From: Neospora caninum Liverpool
Taxonomy: Eukaryota > Apicomplexa > Conoidasida > Eucoccidiorida > Sarcocystidae
Direction of reading: 5' to 3'
Assembly: GCF_000208865.1 (NCBI RefSeq)
Contig: NC_018398.1
Coordinates: 5,852,710 to 5,916,709 of the forward strand
Length of the DNA: 64,000 bases
Each line of letters opens with the position of its first letter. The first letter of the stretch is position 1. Under the pieces are notes generated by a model that was given only the letters and a program-made list of their open reading frames with translations, did no database searches and was not told where the DNA came from. A program made the position numbers and the translations under genes. Positions 27,501-37,771 of the stretch are shown one piece after another.

Positions 27501-30145
27501 GCAATAGCGGCATAGACAGCAAGTTGCAGTTTGATAGGAGATGCATAGAGGCTACCCCCGCTGCCCTCTACCAGTGTACATTGCGAGAGCAGGACAACTG
27601 CGTCAGCTGCGTACCTGTACGTAGGTTCGCCGCTCCATAAAAGTCTTCACTCCTTCGCCTGGTTTTGTGCCGTTTAAGAGTTTGTGAAAAAACATATTTA
27701 GATTCTCCCGGGTGAACGATAGTCGGGGCCCTTCAGAGTGGCCAGGCCTCTCCTCCATTATAGAAGCATCCGTATTCTTTTCCAAGTTCCAGGACTGTGA
27801 ACGAGTGTCTGTCTCTCGGATTTCGTGCAGAGCCGCGTCTCTTGCTTCTCGCAGGAGCAACACCGCCGCTCGTTCCCAGAAAACCTCGTTGATGTCGTCA
27901 TACATGAGCCGCCCACCATGATCAGGCGACCGCAGTGTACCAGCAAGATACCTGAACAGGCAAATTTCAAGGGCTATCTGGTAAATTCACCCTCCAAGAT
28001 GTTGAAACAGACCCTGAACGTTGTTTCATGCTCAGGCTAGCACTGTGATCATTGATCACCGCTCTGCTTTCACAGCAATCGCCATTATGGACTTCAGTTT
28101 GTCACGAAAGGCTGCAGCCGAACTTCGTAGTAGTTCTGATCGCTCCAGCTCCCGATTAGACGGCACTAACTAAACTGTTCTGTTGCAGCTGTCCGACGTC
28201 CTCGTAGCAACCTCGGGGCAGAGAAAAATTTTCCTCGACTCTGCGACGTTGTCTGCAGAACGGAAGCGACACCAATAAGGTTGACGGAGGCTCGGACTCA
28301 GCCAACAGTGCAGCTCAGCATGGAAGCGTTTCCCCTTGCAGCGTACGTGTGGCGGTGCTTGCACAGCGTACCATTGTTCGTCCCGTATTCTTTGCAAAAC
28401 GTCCCTGATCAGATCGACGAACTCCTCCTCTGCTTTGAAGTCGGGGTCCCATGCCATACACATCCAGTGGAAAAGCCAGCAAAGGAGCTCCGGAGTATGC
28501 CTCAGGTTGGCCGCCTCTCCCCACAGGAGTTTGAACAATACCACCTCATACATCATTTGCTGAGCTTCTTGGCGCATTTCCACTGAGAAAATAACTGTTT
28601 TTGGTCCCCCTGCATCACAGCAAAAAAACGGCGACTCGCGCCTTCATGAGAATCCTTCAGTCAGTGATGAGACTCAACCAGCCAGCGTCTACATTAGAAA
28701 CAGTTTGTCCATCCTTGTTTTCTTTTGCATAGTTGCGGACAGTGCTCGTCGCCGGCCTTACAGTAGTACAGCAGAAAACAAGAAGGGTAGCAGTACGCTG
28801 AAAATCACTAATATAGTGCTGCATGACCTTATTGACAGTAATCAGTTAAGGAACCTCAGAAACGGCGGGCAATGTGTCGGGCATGACTCCGTAATGTACC
28901 ACCCATCGCAACTGATGGGCTCCGCATTGCTATTTTGTTGCTTTCATCTTGATGCTTTTCGCACTTTTTCTCGGTGAGATCAGAAACGTCAACGAGTGAT
29001 GTTCCCGAGCGGCGTTACTCCTTTCGATCTGACTTATCCCTCGCGTGCCGGTGAACGCCTCGTTTTTCCATGGCAGGCAACGCCCTTCACTATACGCCGC
29101 CGTGTGAAAGACGTATTGGTTGCATTTGGTCTCCTTTCGAGTTCTTCAGTCGCGTGTCATACGTACACGTACGCTTACCAGTCGGCGTTTCTGTGCATCC
29201 CATGACCGTCACGTCTGTAAGAGGTGTCTCGTTAGATCCTCCAGAACAGTAGCCGTCGGTCATCCATGGTGGTTTCTGCCATGGGAAAGGTTCTTCTCCT
29301 AAGTAATCACACCACTTATAATAATTTGCAAAAAGTCGGCTGTGATACTCGGTAAGAGTCAGAAAGAGAATATCAGGACCGACAACTTGACTGCTTTTCG
29401 GCGTTTCTCGTACGCACAAGTTGAGCAGTTGGACGGCAACATCTTCGAGCTGGTTGTACAGGTTGTCCGTTTGGAATCGGTATTGCCTTTTTACAACAAA
29501 CCAAATAGTTTGCTCGATCACATAGGCTCCAATAGGCCTCTTGAGCAATTCTTGAGGATTCTGCAGATAAATAGAGGCGTAGTTCACCAGCGTGGTCGTA
29601 CCACCTTTTGTTGGTCTGCTCGATGAACGAGAATAAGGGATAGAGTTACGTGGTGCATCCGCTAGCGCACATCGATAGCTACTTTGACAGCAAAATAGCA
29701 ACACCCTACCAACTCACAAGCGCTAGCCACCACGGACCATTATAGAATTACTACAACTCTATTCGTGGTTCTGTTGGGGCTCCATTCCACAGACAGGCCT
29801 CTCTGTTACCTCGTACAAACGTAGTTGCCGGCGGTAGTCCTCTGGTGCCACACCGTACTTTTCGGCGTAAAATCGTGAGTCTGACCGGAAAAGAAAGTTA
29901 AGGATCTCGCGAAGGCACGCAGAGTTCTTCTCTGCCCATATGTCATCCACACGTCCGAACGAACTCCTCTGGTAAGCTTCACTGTCATCACCACCGCGGT
30001 CAATGCGCGGAGGAGGGTGGTGGTCCAAAACTTTGCTGTTGTAAAGATTGTGACCGTCAATCACTACAAGGTTTGTTTTGGTCTGACGGTCCGGGACTCC
30101 TGCAGATAGTGATAAGTGACCATACGGCGAGGAAGAGCGCACCAT
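12578..30145 (-). CDS. 1,3-beta-glucan synthase (GT48, FKS/callose-synthase type), giant multi-exon gene
   Basis: The product should polymerise UDP-glucose into 1,3-beta-glucan at a membrane; in coccidia such an enzyme has been linked to oocyst-wall glucan. About 30 exons give about 3000 residues. Phase-checked exons: 30145-29810, 28111-28060, 27951-27615, 27148-27064, 26584-26345, 26151-25937, 25688-25467, 22534-22411, 22250-22092, 21832-21574, 20637-20507, 20311-20091, 19653-19545, 19162-19004, 18687-16245, 15884-15772, 15582-15418, 15084-14850, 14632-14465, 14118-13940, 13874-13584, 13465-13314 and 13200-about 12904, with the final exon to 12578. Others (about 29.7-29.18, 28.58-28.2, 25.3-25.08, 24.9-24.63, 23.6-23.39, 23.36-23.2 and 21.5-20.99 kb) have uncertain edges. 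Family landmarks in order: FKS1-type N-domain, LLWGEAANLR, YDDINEVFW, membrane helices, RYILFWVP, FLWNEVVHSWRLEDIIS, TLTPYYREDA, WASYRGQVLIRTVRGMMY, GKPENQNHAMIFTR, FREHIFTENVSSLA, HYGHPDVFDR, SEDVFAGFN, GKGRDVGLQQ, GRGFVISH, VPFLFNPLG, SWLAWW, then C-terminal helices ending FHKIQTRILFNP. The start at 30145 (MVRSSSPYG) is tentative. Confidence 0.93.
16490..18440 (-). other. Insertion of about 650 residues inside the glucan synthase catalytic domain
   Basis: Within the single 2.4-kb exon 18687-16245, the conserved segment ending KLSKLYRL and the conserved segment starting AVYTVRLPL should be separated by only a few dozen residues in plant callose synthases. Here they are separated by about 650 residues of polar, Ser/Glu/Arg-rich sequence with acidic runs and no family similarity that I recognise. 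The frame stays open throughout and no splice pair removes it, so it is probably translated as a cytosolic, disordered loop. Confidence 0.8.
24396..24410 (+). repeat. Short telomere-like motif (two CCCTAAA units) in a glucan synthase intron
   Basis: The sequence reads as just under two units of CCCTAAA, the complement of the TTTAGGG telomere repeat used by apicomplexans. At this length chance is a full explanation. Confidence 0.4.
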
Positions 30146-32334
30146 CGTGTCTCTGCGAACGGGCACCTTTTTTGACGTGGAGCACTCTTGTCTCTTTTAA
30201 TAAGCTGTCCCCGGGCATGATTGGCGTAAACCTGAATCTGCATGCTCAGGAGTGAATGTAGGGAAGGGATTATAGGAACCCGTCCCCGTGGAAAGGTTTT
30301 CCGCGCCACCTTCCTGAATGGTAAGTGGGGCCTCCCGTGCATCCGCAGCACATCCGGTCAAGCCTCGTGCCGGAAAGGTGCGAGAATGCCTGTTGAATTG
30401 AAGAAAAAACAACGCTTTCAGGAAGATACAACCGATGGAGGTGTGCGGAGCCCTTCCGGAGACTCTCAGGGCTTTCTTGGAGCTGTGACCAGTTGGAGCA
30501 GAGATCGGACCGTTTAAGGGCTGCCTAAAGCAGATTGAAAAAACACCACGGTCGGTTTCTGGGGTGTTCTGAGTCGTCTTGCAATTCACAGACAGCCCTG
30601 ACGACGTGCCAAAAAGAAAAATACGTCCATCTGACGAGGAAATCAAGGTCTCGGCCAAATATGTCCCCATGATGGGTGATAGATCAGGCAGGCCAAAAAG
30701 GGTAGACTGCCCCTCCGCCAGCTTGCATTCCCCAAACATCGAGAAGTTTCCCACTCATCGCTTTTGTTACCCTACATGCAGAAATAATTCAAAAGCGTAT
30801 CATAACTGCCACTCGTTAAACTTGGAGCTCACTTGCCGCCCAGCTTCTGAACGGCATTATCCCCCGGTGCATCTCAGACACCCCCCTCGGTGATTTGTTT
30901 TTGTCGTGAGTGCTAAACACCGAATTTTCCTGGGCGTGGGTTCAGTGTTTCGTGAAGTTGCGAATGAGCAAAACCCCATAAATGTGGAGCGCCCGTGATT
31001 TCGTTTCTGGGGCCTTGTTCCAATATATCGACTAACTTGCCGGTTTCTTTCAGCATGTGGATATACACTTAGGGCTTGATGTATTTGGGAAACGGAGAGA
31101 CATTAATACCGTTTCTAATCAACTGAGCAATCAAATCCAGGAGGAAATGATGATCTATATATCAATCAGCAAAAAAAAAATTCACTGGAGTGTCTTACTC
31201 TAGAATCGGCTACAGACAGAGTATGCCTTCAGCTATCCCCCCCCCTCAACTTGTGTTCTCAGGCAGAGTGGAAGGTGGATCTATGACATTATTGGTCTCC
31301 TTGTCGTACACACATAGAAGCCGGAAGTGCGGTTCTTTTCCTCCTCGAAACGTACAGTGTAAATACAGCACAAACCTGGTCGACATCCTTGGAAAACCTT
31401 TATTTCAGTCTTTTCGGCACCCGCCCAGACGGTCACATAACTGTGCCTCTGGTTTACATCCACAAAGCATTGGCACAACCCTGAAAACTAGTGACTGAAT
31501 ACATATAGATCGATTATTTGCGTACAAGATCTTTCAGATAACTTTTTGCCTCGCTACTACTGATTGTCGGCAACTACGTGCCGTGTTGATGCGACAGCTG
31601 CAGCTGGCCATTATCAGGCTGGTAGGCGCGCCGCACCGATCGTGGTTATTGCCGGCATCAACTGAAAGAGACATTTCTAGTTCAGGCATATACACAGCTA
31701 CTCCGCATTGCGCTGGCAAGCAGATCTGCTTTCTAACACGGAGATTTCAAGGGCCGCCGATGAAGCAATCCAATGACGCGCTGATATTCTCTCGAAATCG
31801 TTACGAGTACCAGCAACCTTCGTCGTTGTGCCCCCTGCGGCAAGGGGACTGCCCAGTCGCGTGTATCTCGCCGAAGGGGGGCGGGTCAGCGCCACCTTGC
31901 GCTCACTCCAGTTTGACCAACTGGCGCCTCGAAAAGGGGGTGGGAAACTGATTGAATATTCGCCACCTTGGTTTTTTTGTCGCCAAATAAAACCGGCACA
32001 TTTCAAACTCGTCTTCACGTGCACATAGCATTTCTAGTCATCAGGACCGAGGCCACTCATTCACCTCTCTCTCGGTCCCCCCCAATTTGACGCAGCGAGC
32101 CCCTGTGCTGACGGCGCTCCGGTGGGAGCGATGCCATGGTCACCAGTCCACCGTGAGTTCACGACCTCGTTACGACCGCGTGTCCGTCCTTCGATCACTC
32201 AACTGCGTTAATTTTCGAGTGGCATGAAAGAGTGATACGAAACTTTAATTTTCGAACAGACATACGGAACATATCGAACGCTTCTGTACCCTCCCGGCAC
32301 CCTAGTTCACTGCCTATTCCGGTTCGCTGTCAAC
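30146..32334. promoter_or_regulatory. Divergent region between glucan synthase and the tandem array, with a decayed array remnant
   Basis: The left part, next to the glucan synthase start, should hold its promoter and 5' UTR. The right part is array-derived. About 31500-31700 resembles the downstream flank of the array genes (a TTTTTGCCT...CTGA.TGTCGGCA...CGCCGTG.TGAT series). About 31825-32334 is nearly identical to the spacers that precede copies 6, 7 and 8. So a gene-less partial unit sits upstream of copy 1. No convincing gene is present. Confidence 0.6.
32306..32334 (+). promoter_or_regulatory. Leader conserved upstream of every array ATG
   Basis: About 28 bases immediately before the ATG (TTCACTGCCTATTCCGGTTC, then GCTGTCAAC) are the same in all eight copies, apart from one base before copy 4, although the sequence further upstream falls into two divergent classes. 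The same leader lies at 34525-34553, 36714-36742, 38806-38834, 40995-41023, 43188-43216, 45393-45421 and 47586-47614. It is probably transcribed 5' UTR and start-codon context (CAACATGGA). Confidence 0.6.
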
Positions 32335-33453
32335 ATGGAATCGTCGCCCCTCCGAGCCTTTTGGCTGACCGTCCTCATCGGCGGTTTCCTGCCTTGCGTC
32401 TTGTGTGACACAAGTGATTTGACTGCTGTTGATCCGGATTTCACAGTGAGTATCCCGAAAGACGGACTTCCAAGGGATCTCGAAGAAGTCTTCTTTCTTC
32501 AGCCGGCTGGCACTCTTCGCGTCATCGACGAGACCGGCTCAGCTGTCTATATGCCCCAGATGAGCACGGACTCTGAGGATGGTGCTCCTGCGCGAATTCG
32601 CACTGACTCTGGCGATGCTTCGTCGGAAACGTACAGCGCCGCGTACGCGTTCGTGAATGGAAAGTGTGACTTCACGAAGGAAATCCAGTACAAGGACGCA
32701 TTTCCAGGGTACTCTCAGCCGATTTGGGTTTGGACCGCCTCTGCTGATGCCGCGGAGGCGAAAGCATCATCGGGGGGAGCGGTTGCGAACTTCACATTGA
32801 CGAACCCTCCTGAAGAGTATTTGACTGAGGTGGTGAGCTTCTGCGTGAGATTCAAGACGTTCTTGGCTGCTGGATCTTCAACCACGACAACGACTACATC
32901 GACAGGTATGCCAACGGCGTCAAACATAGTTTCAAACCCCACCGGTGGACCGTCAGAGCACACTGAATCTTCCCGGCCTAACACGCCACAGGCGGGCGGT
33001 TCAACCGGTTCTGGTGGCAATGAGGCCAGCGGATCACCTGGTGTGCATAAAGGTGAAGAAGGTCAGCAGTTAGAAGACAAAGGAGAGGCTCAAGGTAGTG
33101 CTCCGGCGGTGCCAGCACCTGGAGTTCCACCAACTACGGAGCACCAACAACATGGGGACGGGGCGAGCCATCCTAAAGAGCAAGACAACGCGGTCTCTGC
33201 GCCAACCCAAAACGCTGAGAACAATGGAGGTTCTCAATTAACACATGGAGACATGACCGGCGCCGAAGAAGCTGATTCGGGGGAGACTGTTGAAGGAGAA
33301 ATGAGCGCCCGGGCGAGGAGGCTGTCCGACACCCCGACCGAGTCCTACTTGACAATCGTCGTACACTCCGCTGCCTGGGGATTGGCAGGGGGGATCGGAG
33401 CAATCTCAGCTTTTGTTCTCTGCATTGCCGCTGCACTGTCGTCCACATTCTAG
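32335..33453 (+). CDS. Tandem-array secreted protein, copy 1 (probable Toxoplasma family A type)
   Basis: 372 residues, single exon. Signal peptide: MESSPLRAFWLTVLIGGFLP, with probable cleavage after CVLC. The conserved domain (to about residue 180) has two cysteines (KCDF and FCVR), likely a disulphide, and one sequon (NFT). A Thr run then opens a variable Gly/Pro/Glu/Gln-rich middle that matches no other copy. The tail carries RRLSD at 33316-33330, the only copy with Asp here, then a hydrophobic C terminus ending SSTF. Unique changes in the conserved part are PRDLEE, GAPARI and WVWTAS. It is the most diverged copy and lies at the outer edge of the array. The family name is recalled, not verified; function is unknown. 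Its 3' flank is also the most distinct. Confidence 0.85.
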   Translation: MESSPLRAFWLTVLIGGFLPCVLCDTSDLTAVDPDFTVSIPKDGLPRDLEEVFFLQPAGTLRVIDETGSAVYMPQMSTDSEDGAPARIRTDSGDASSETYSAAYAFVNGKCDFTKEIQYKDAFPGYSQPIWVWTASADAAEAKASSGGAVANFTLTNPPEEYLTEVVSFCVRFKTFLAAGSSTTTTTTSTGMPTASNIVSNPTGGPSEHTESSRPNTPQAGGSTGSGGNEASGSPGVHKGEEGQQLEDKGEAQGSAPAVPAPGVPPTTEHQQHGDGASHPKEQDNAVSAPTQNAENNGGSQLTHGDMTGAEEADSGETVEGEMSARARRLSDTPTESYLTIVVHSAAWGLAGGIGAISAFVLCIAAALSSTF

Positions 33454-34553
33454 ACGTGGTGCACAACAACGCACTACTCGCAACCGTGAAGCGGGGACAG
33501 CCCACCTATAGATGGAAAGGACTAGAAAGCTGTTTCGCTCCACGTTACGACGGAGTGAACGCGTTTGCAAATAGGCGATACCAATCTGGTGATTGGACGT
33601 GTGACTGCATGATTTTTCTGCAATTGCCAACATAAAAGAAAATGCGTATTTCCTGTTTGGACGTGTGTTTTAAACATAGATGAATTGTGATTTGCGATGA
33701 CGGTTTTTGAAGGGTGGGCTAACTGAATATACAGAAGCCGTTAATTACAGTGTAAAAGACCATGCAGAAGCGTTTTCGTCTCCGTACCACTTACGATCGA
33801 CGCGTACGCGCCGTGTTGCGGAGCCATCAGCGGGTGGGCATTTCATGCAGGTAGGCGTGCCGCAGCGAGATTTTGAATAATTGTGGGGTTCAATCGAAAG
33901 TGAGCTTTCCGCAAAGGCAAAGACATAAAAAAGGGTGACTACGGAGGCACATAGATCTGCGTCCTGTCCGGAGAGTTGCACGGGCCGCCTACGCAGCATT
34001 CAAGTGTCTCGTTGAGATCCACTCGAACTCCTGGAAGACATGCAGAACTTGTCGCTCTGTCCCCTGCTCGGAGAAGGTTTGCGGACTCGCGCGTAGCTTT
34101 TTTGGGGGGGGCGGGGTAGAAGGGAAGGGGGCGCCAACGCCAACTCAAATGAGCAGCTGCGGCGGCGAGAAGGGAGAGAGAAAGTGAATGAATTCTATTA
34201 GATTCTTCCGAAAACTAAGATCAGCACGTCTCCGAGTCGATTCTTCGCGCACATACCATTTCTACTCAGTAAGACCCAAGGCACCCATCCTCTCCCTGTC
34301 CCTCCACACCGGAGCAGTTAGCCCCTGCTGACCGCATTCTGGTGGGAGGGTACCTAGGCACCTGTCGTCCTTGCGCGCTTCCGACCCAGTTACGGCCCCG
34401 GTGTCGCCCTTCGATCACTCACCGGAATTGATTTTCAAGAGGCGCGAAAAAGTGACACGTAATCTGATTTGGCTAGAGACATACAACACACTTCCAACGC
34501 TTCTGTACCCTCCCGGCACCCTAGTTCACTGCCTATTCCGGTTCGCTGTCAAC
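33454..34553. repeat. Spacer between array copies 1 and 2 (most diverged)
   Basis: The first part is only distantly like the other 3' flanks. The last 200 or so bases belong to the 5'-flank class used before copies 2-5 (CGACCCAGTTACGGCCCC series). A C/G homopolymer run lies near 34103. No gene is seen. Confidence 0.7.
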
Positions 34554-35681
34554 ATGGAATCGTTGCCCCTCCAAGCCTTTTGGCTGACCGTCCTCATCGG
34601 CGGTTTCCTGCCTTGCGTCTTGTGTGACACAAGTGATTTGACTGCTGTTGATCCAGATTTCACAGTGAGTATCCCGAAAGACGGACTTCCAGGGGATCTC
34701 GAAGAAGTCTTCTTTCTTCAGCCGGCTGGCACTCTTCGCGTCATCGACGAGACCGGCTCAGCTGTCTATATGCCCCAGATGAGCACGGACTCTGAGGATG
34801 GTGCTTCTGCGCGAATTCGCACTGACTCTGGCGATGCTTCGTCGGAAACGTACAGCGCCGCGTACGCGTTCGTGAATGGAAAGTGTGACTTCACGAAGGA
34901 AATCCAGTACAAGGACGCATTTCCAGGGTACTCTCAGCCGATTTGGGTTCGGACCGCCTCTGCTGATGCCGCGGAGGCGAAAGCATCATCGGGGGGAGCG
35001 GTTGCGAACTTCACATTGACGAACCCTCCTGAAGAGTATTTGACTGAGGTGGTGAGTTTCTGCGTGAGATTCAAGACGTTCTTGGCTGCTGGATCTTCAA
35101 CCACGACAACGACCCCTACGACAGGTGCGACTCAGACATCAAAAGCGGAGTCCAGCGCTCCCAGTTTAGAGACTCCAAAGCCAACAGCGCCCCTGACACC
35201 AGCGCCACCGTCTGGCGATTCAGAAGCTGCTGGGGAAGAGGGTCCGAGCTCCAAACCTGGTGGAGAGGGAAATGATGGAAAAACACATAGGCCAACAACT
35301 GGACAGACGGGTCCGCAATCCGCCCCAGTGCCTGGGGTTTCCTCACCTATGGATCCTGAGCAACGTACAGAAAAAGATACCCCTCTCCGCGCAGAGAGCC
35401 ACGCAGCATCTCCCACAACCGGTCATGTCGATAACAAGGGAGGTTCGGAAGTAGCACACGACAAACCAGTCACCGGGGTCATCGGAGAGAGTCTTGGCTC
35501 GGGAGAGGGTGGTGCAGGAGGGGAAAACGCACGGGCGAGGAGGCTTTCTGAAACAGGCAGCCCGAAAGAGGCATACTTGACAATCGTCGTACACTCCGCT
35601 GCCTGGGGATTGGCAGGGGGAATCGGAGCACTCTCAGCTTTTGTTCTCTGCATTGCGTCTGCAGTGTTGACCACATTCTAG
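34554..35681 (+). CDS. Tandem-array secreted protein, copy 2
   Basis: 375 residues. The frame is open further upstream, to 34371, but the start is set at 34554 because the signal peptide (MESLPLQAFWLTVLIGG) and leader align there with all other copies. The middle region (TPTTGATQTSKAESS, then Pro/Gly/Glu-rich) is nearly the same as in copy 4, differing by a handful of residues, although copy 3 in between has an unrelated middle. The tail is ENARARRLSETGSPKEAYL (motif at 35538-35552), followed by a hydrophobic end with GLAGG. Gln at residue 7 is unique to this copy. Confidence 0.87.
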   Translation: MESLPLQAFWLTVLIGGFLPCVLCDTSDLTAVDPDFTVSIPKDGLPGDLEEVFFLQPAGTLRVIDETGSAVYMPQMSTDSEDGASARIRTDSGDASSETYSAAYAFVNGKCDFTKEIQYKDAFPGYSQPIWVRTASADAAEAKASSGGAVANFTLTNPPEEYLTEVVSFCVRFKTFLAAGSSTTTTTPTTGATQTSKAESSAPSLETPKPTAPLTPAPPSGDSEAAGEEGPSSKPGGEGNDGKTHRPTTGQTGPQSAPVPGVSSPMDPEQRTEKDTPLRAESHAASPTTGHVDNKGGSEVAHDKPVTGVIGESLGSGEGGAGGENARARRLSETGSPKEAYLTIVVHSAAWGLAGGIGALSAFVLCIASAVLTTF

Positions 35682-36742
35682 CTGTGTGCCGCTACAACAC
35701 GCTGCTGCCGGCTGAGAAGAGACGGCAGGCCACCATATAGAGGGAGACGATTCGAGAGTCGCGTCGGTGGGAGTGGCCACGGAGTGAATAGGTTTTATAA
35801 ATAGGTTGCACCCATATGGTGAATTTCCAGGCGGTCGGGCTGCTTTTTCTTCAAACGTGAACACTGAGAAAACAACATATCCCCGAGAGACGTGTGCTTC
35901 TACCACAGGTGAATAATGATTTGCAGTGACGCCTTTAAAAGGATAGAACGATTGAATACAGGTAAGTCGAGTAGTCGCATGTACATGGTCGTGCGAGAGG
36001 TTTTTGCCTCAATATCAGATGCTGTCGGTGCACATATGTCGTGTTAATGGTAGATTATTAGCCGGCAATTTCGCGCTGATACTGCGTCGCAACAACCCTC
36101 CCCGACGATTCGTCGGCTTCAGTCGAAAGAGACTTTTCCACCTAAGACACAGACGCACCTACCTTTATCTACGACGGCAAATAGCACTGCTTTCTAAACG
36201 AGAAGTTGCAAGGCTCACCCACGTAGCACACCAGAGACTTGTAGAGATTCTCTCTTTACGCCACGAAGACACGGAGACCTCGTCTTTGACCCCTGAGGTG
36301 ACGGCCTTTGCGCAGTCGCGCGTTGCAGGGATTCGGGGGCAGCGCCAACTCAAGTTACCCTCTGATTGAATTTTAGACACTTTAGCTCTTTGTTCCCAAA
36401 CCAAAACCCGCGGATCTTGCAATGAAATTCCCGTGTTGTTAGCGGCATTTCCACCTCATACGACCGAAGTCACGCATTCTCCCCCTGTCCCTCCACACCG
36501 GAGCAGTTAGCCCCCGCAGACGGTGCTGTCATGGGAGCGCAGCCGCAGTCACCTGTCGTTGCGAGCGTCCGACCCAGTTACGGCCCCGTTTTCGCCCTTC
36601 GATCATTCACCTGAATTGATTTTCGAGAGGCGCGAAAAAGTGACACGTAATCTGATTTGGCTAGAGATATACAACACACGTCCAACGCTTCTGTCCTTCT
36701 CCCGGCACCCTAGTTCACTGCCTATTCCGGTTCGCTGTCAAC
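35682..36742. repeat. Spacer between copies 2 and 3
   Basis: The 3' flank (about 35682-36500) is nearly identical to the one after copy 4 (39963-40780), so body and downstream flank of copies 2 and 4 were duplicated together. It holds an open frame of 121 codons (36004-36369) on the plus strand that is repeated after copy 4. I regard that frame as non-coding because equivalent frames are absent from the other spacers. Confidence 0.75.
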
Positions 36743-37771
36743 ATGGAATCGTCGCCCCTCCGAGCCTTTTGGCTGACCGTCCTCATCGGCGGTTTCCTGC
36801 CTTGCGCCTTGTGTGACACAAGTGATTTGACTGCTGTTGATCCGGATTTCACAGTGAGTATCCCGAAAGACGGACTTCCAGGGGATCTCGAAGAAGTCTT
36901 CTTTCTTCAGCCGGCTGGCACTCTTCGCGTCATCGACGAGACCGGCTCAGCTGTCTATATGCCCCAGATGAGCACGGACTCTGAGGATGGTGCTTCTGCA
37001 CGAATTCGCACTGACTCTGGCGATGCTTCGTCGGAAACGTACAGCGCCGCGTACGCGTTCGTGAATGGAAAGTGTGACTTCACGAAGGAAATCCAGTACA
37101 AGGACGCATTTCCAGGGTACTCTCAGCCGATTTGGGTTCGGACCGCCTCTGCTGATGCCGCGGAGGCGAAAGCATCATCGGGGGGAGCGGTTGCGAACTT
37201 CACATTGACGAACCCTCCTGAAGAGTATTTGACTGAGGTGGTGAGTTTCTGCGTGAGATTCAAGACGTTCTTGGCTTCAGGATCTTCAACCACGACAACG
37301 ACTACATCGACAAGGGTGACAACTGCAGTAAAAGCAACGTCAAAACATATCTCTCCACAGACAGAGATGCCTGGCTCTCTACCGACTGAGAGGCCACAAT
37401 CTGACACTTCAGGTCACGCTACGGAGGAAGATCCCGGAAAGGACGAGAATGGTGACGATGCTGACCAAGTAGCAGGCAGCCCGGGAAATGCACAAGGTGG
37501 TCAGGTCACCACACCAGGTTCTGCGCATGCCTCACCGACGGATCCGCAGCACCCAGCAGGGGCTGGAGCCTCCTCTAACCCGGTTGGCTCTGGGGGCGAC
37601 GGGGCAGCAGAGGCGCACGCACAGTCGAGGAGGCTCTCTGAACCAGACAGCCCGGAAGAGGCATACTTGACAATCGTCGTACACTCCGCTGCCTGGGGAT
37701 TGGCAGGGGGAATCGGAGCACTCTCAGCTTTTGTTCTCTCCATTACCTTTACACTGTGGTCCACATTCTAG
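36743..37771 (+). CDS. Tandem-array secreted protein, copy 3 (shortest)
   Basis: 342 residues, about 30 fewer than its siblings. The loss is entirely in the variable middle, which here reads STRVTTAVKATSKHIS, then an acidic Asp/Glu/Gly segment and a Gly/Ala/Pro segment found in no other copy. The secreted N-domain is intact (CALCDTSD at the cleavage region). The tail has QSRRLSEPDSPEEAYL (motif at 37628-37642) instead of the usual RARRLSETGSPKEAYL, so the flanks changed while RRLSE stayed. The hydrophobic end closes LWSTF. Confidence 0.86.
   Translation: MESSPLRAFWLTVLIGGFLPCALCDTSDLTAVDPDFTVSIPKDGLPGDLEEVFFLQPAGTLRVIDETGSAVYMPQMSTDSEDGASARIRTDSGDASSETYSAAYAFVNGKCDFTKEIQYKDAFPGYSQPIWVRTASADAAEAKASSGGAVANFTLTNPPEEYLTEVVSFCVRFKTFLASGSSTTTTTTSTRVTTAVKATSKHISPQTEMPGSLPTERPQSDTSGHATEEDPGKDENGDDADQVAGSPGNAQGGQVTTPGSAHASPTDPQHPAGAGASSNPVGSGGDGAAEAHAQSRRLSEPDSPEEAYLTIVVHSAAWGLAGGIGALSAFVLSITFTLWSTF

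Noticed and set aside
30197..30754. 185-codon minus frame upstream of the glucan synthase as its N-terminal exon
   Set aside because: It begins with a non-ATG codon, has no family similarity and a stop lies before the next exon; it is more likely 5' UTR or intergenic.
34371..34553. Upstream extension of array copy 2
   Set aside because: The frame is open by chance; the signal peptide and leader align at 34554 as in the other copies.
36004..36369. 121-codon plus frame in an array spacer (repeated at 40285-40650)
   Set aside because: It is repeated only because the spacer is repeated; it is not kept in the other spacers and has no signal peptide or domain.
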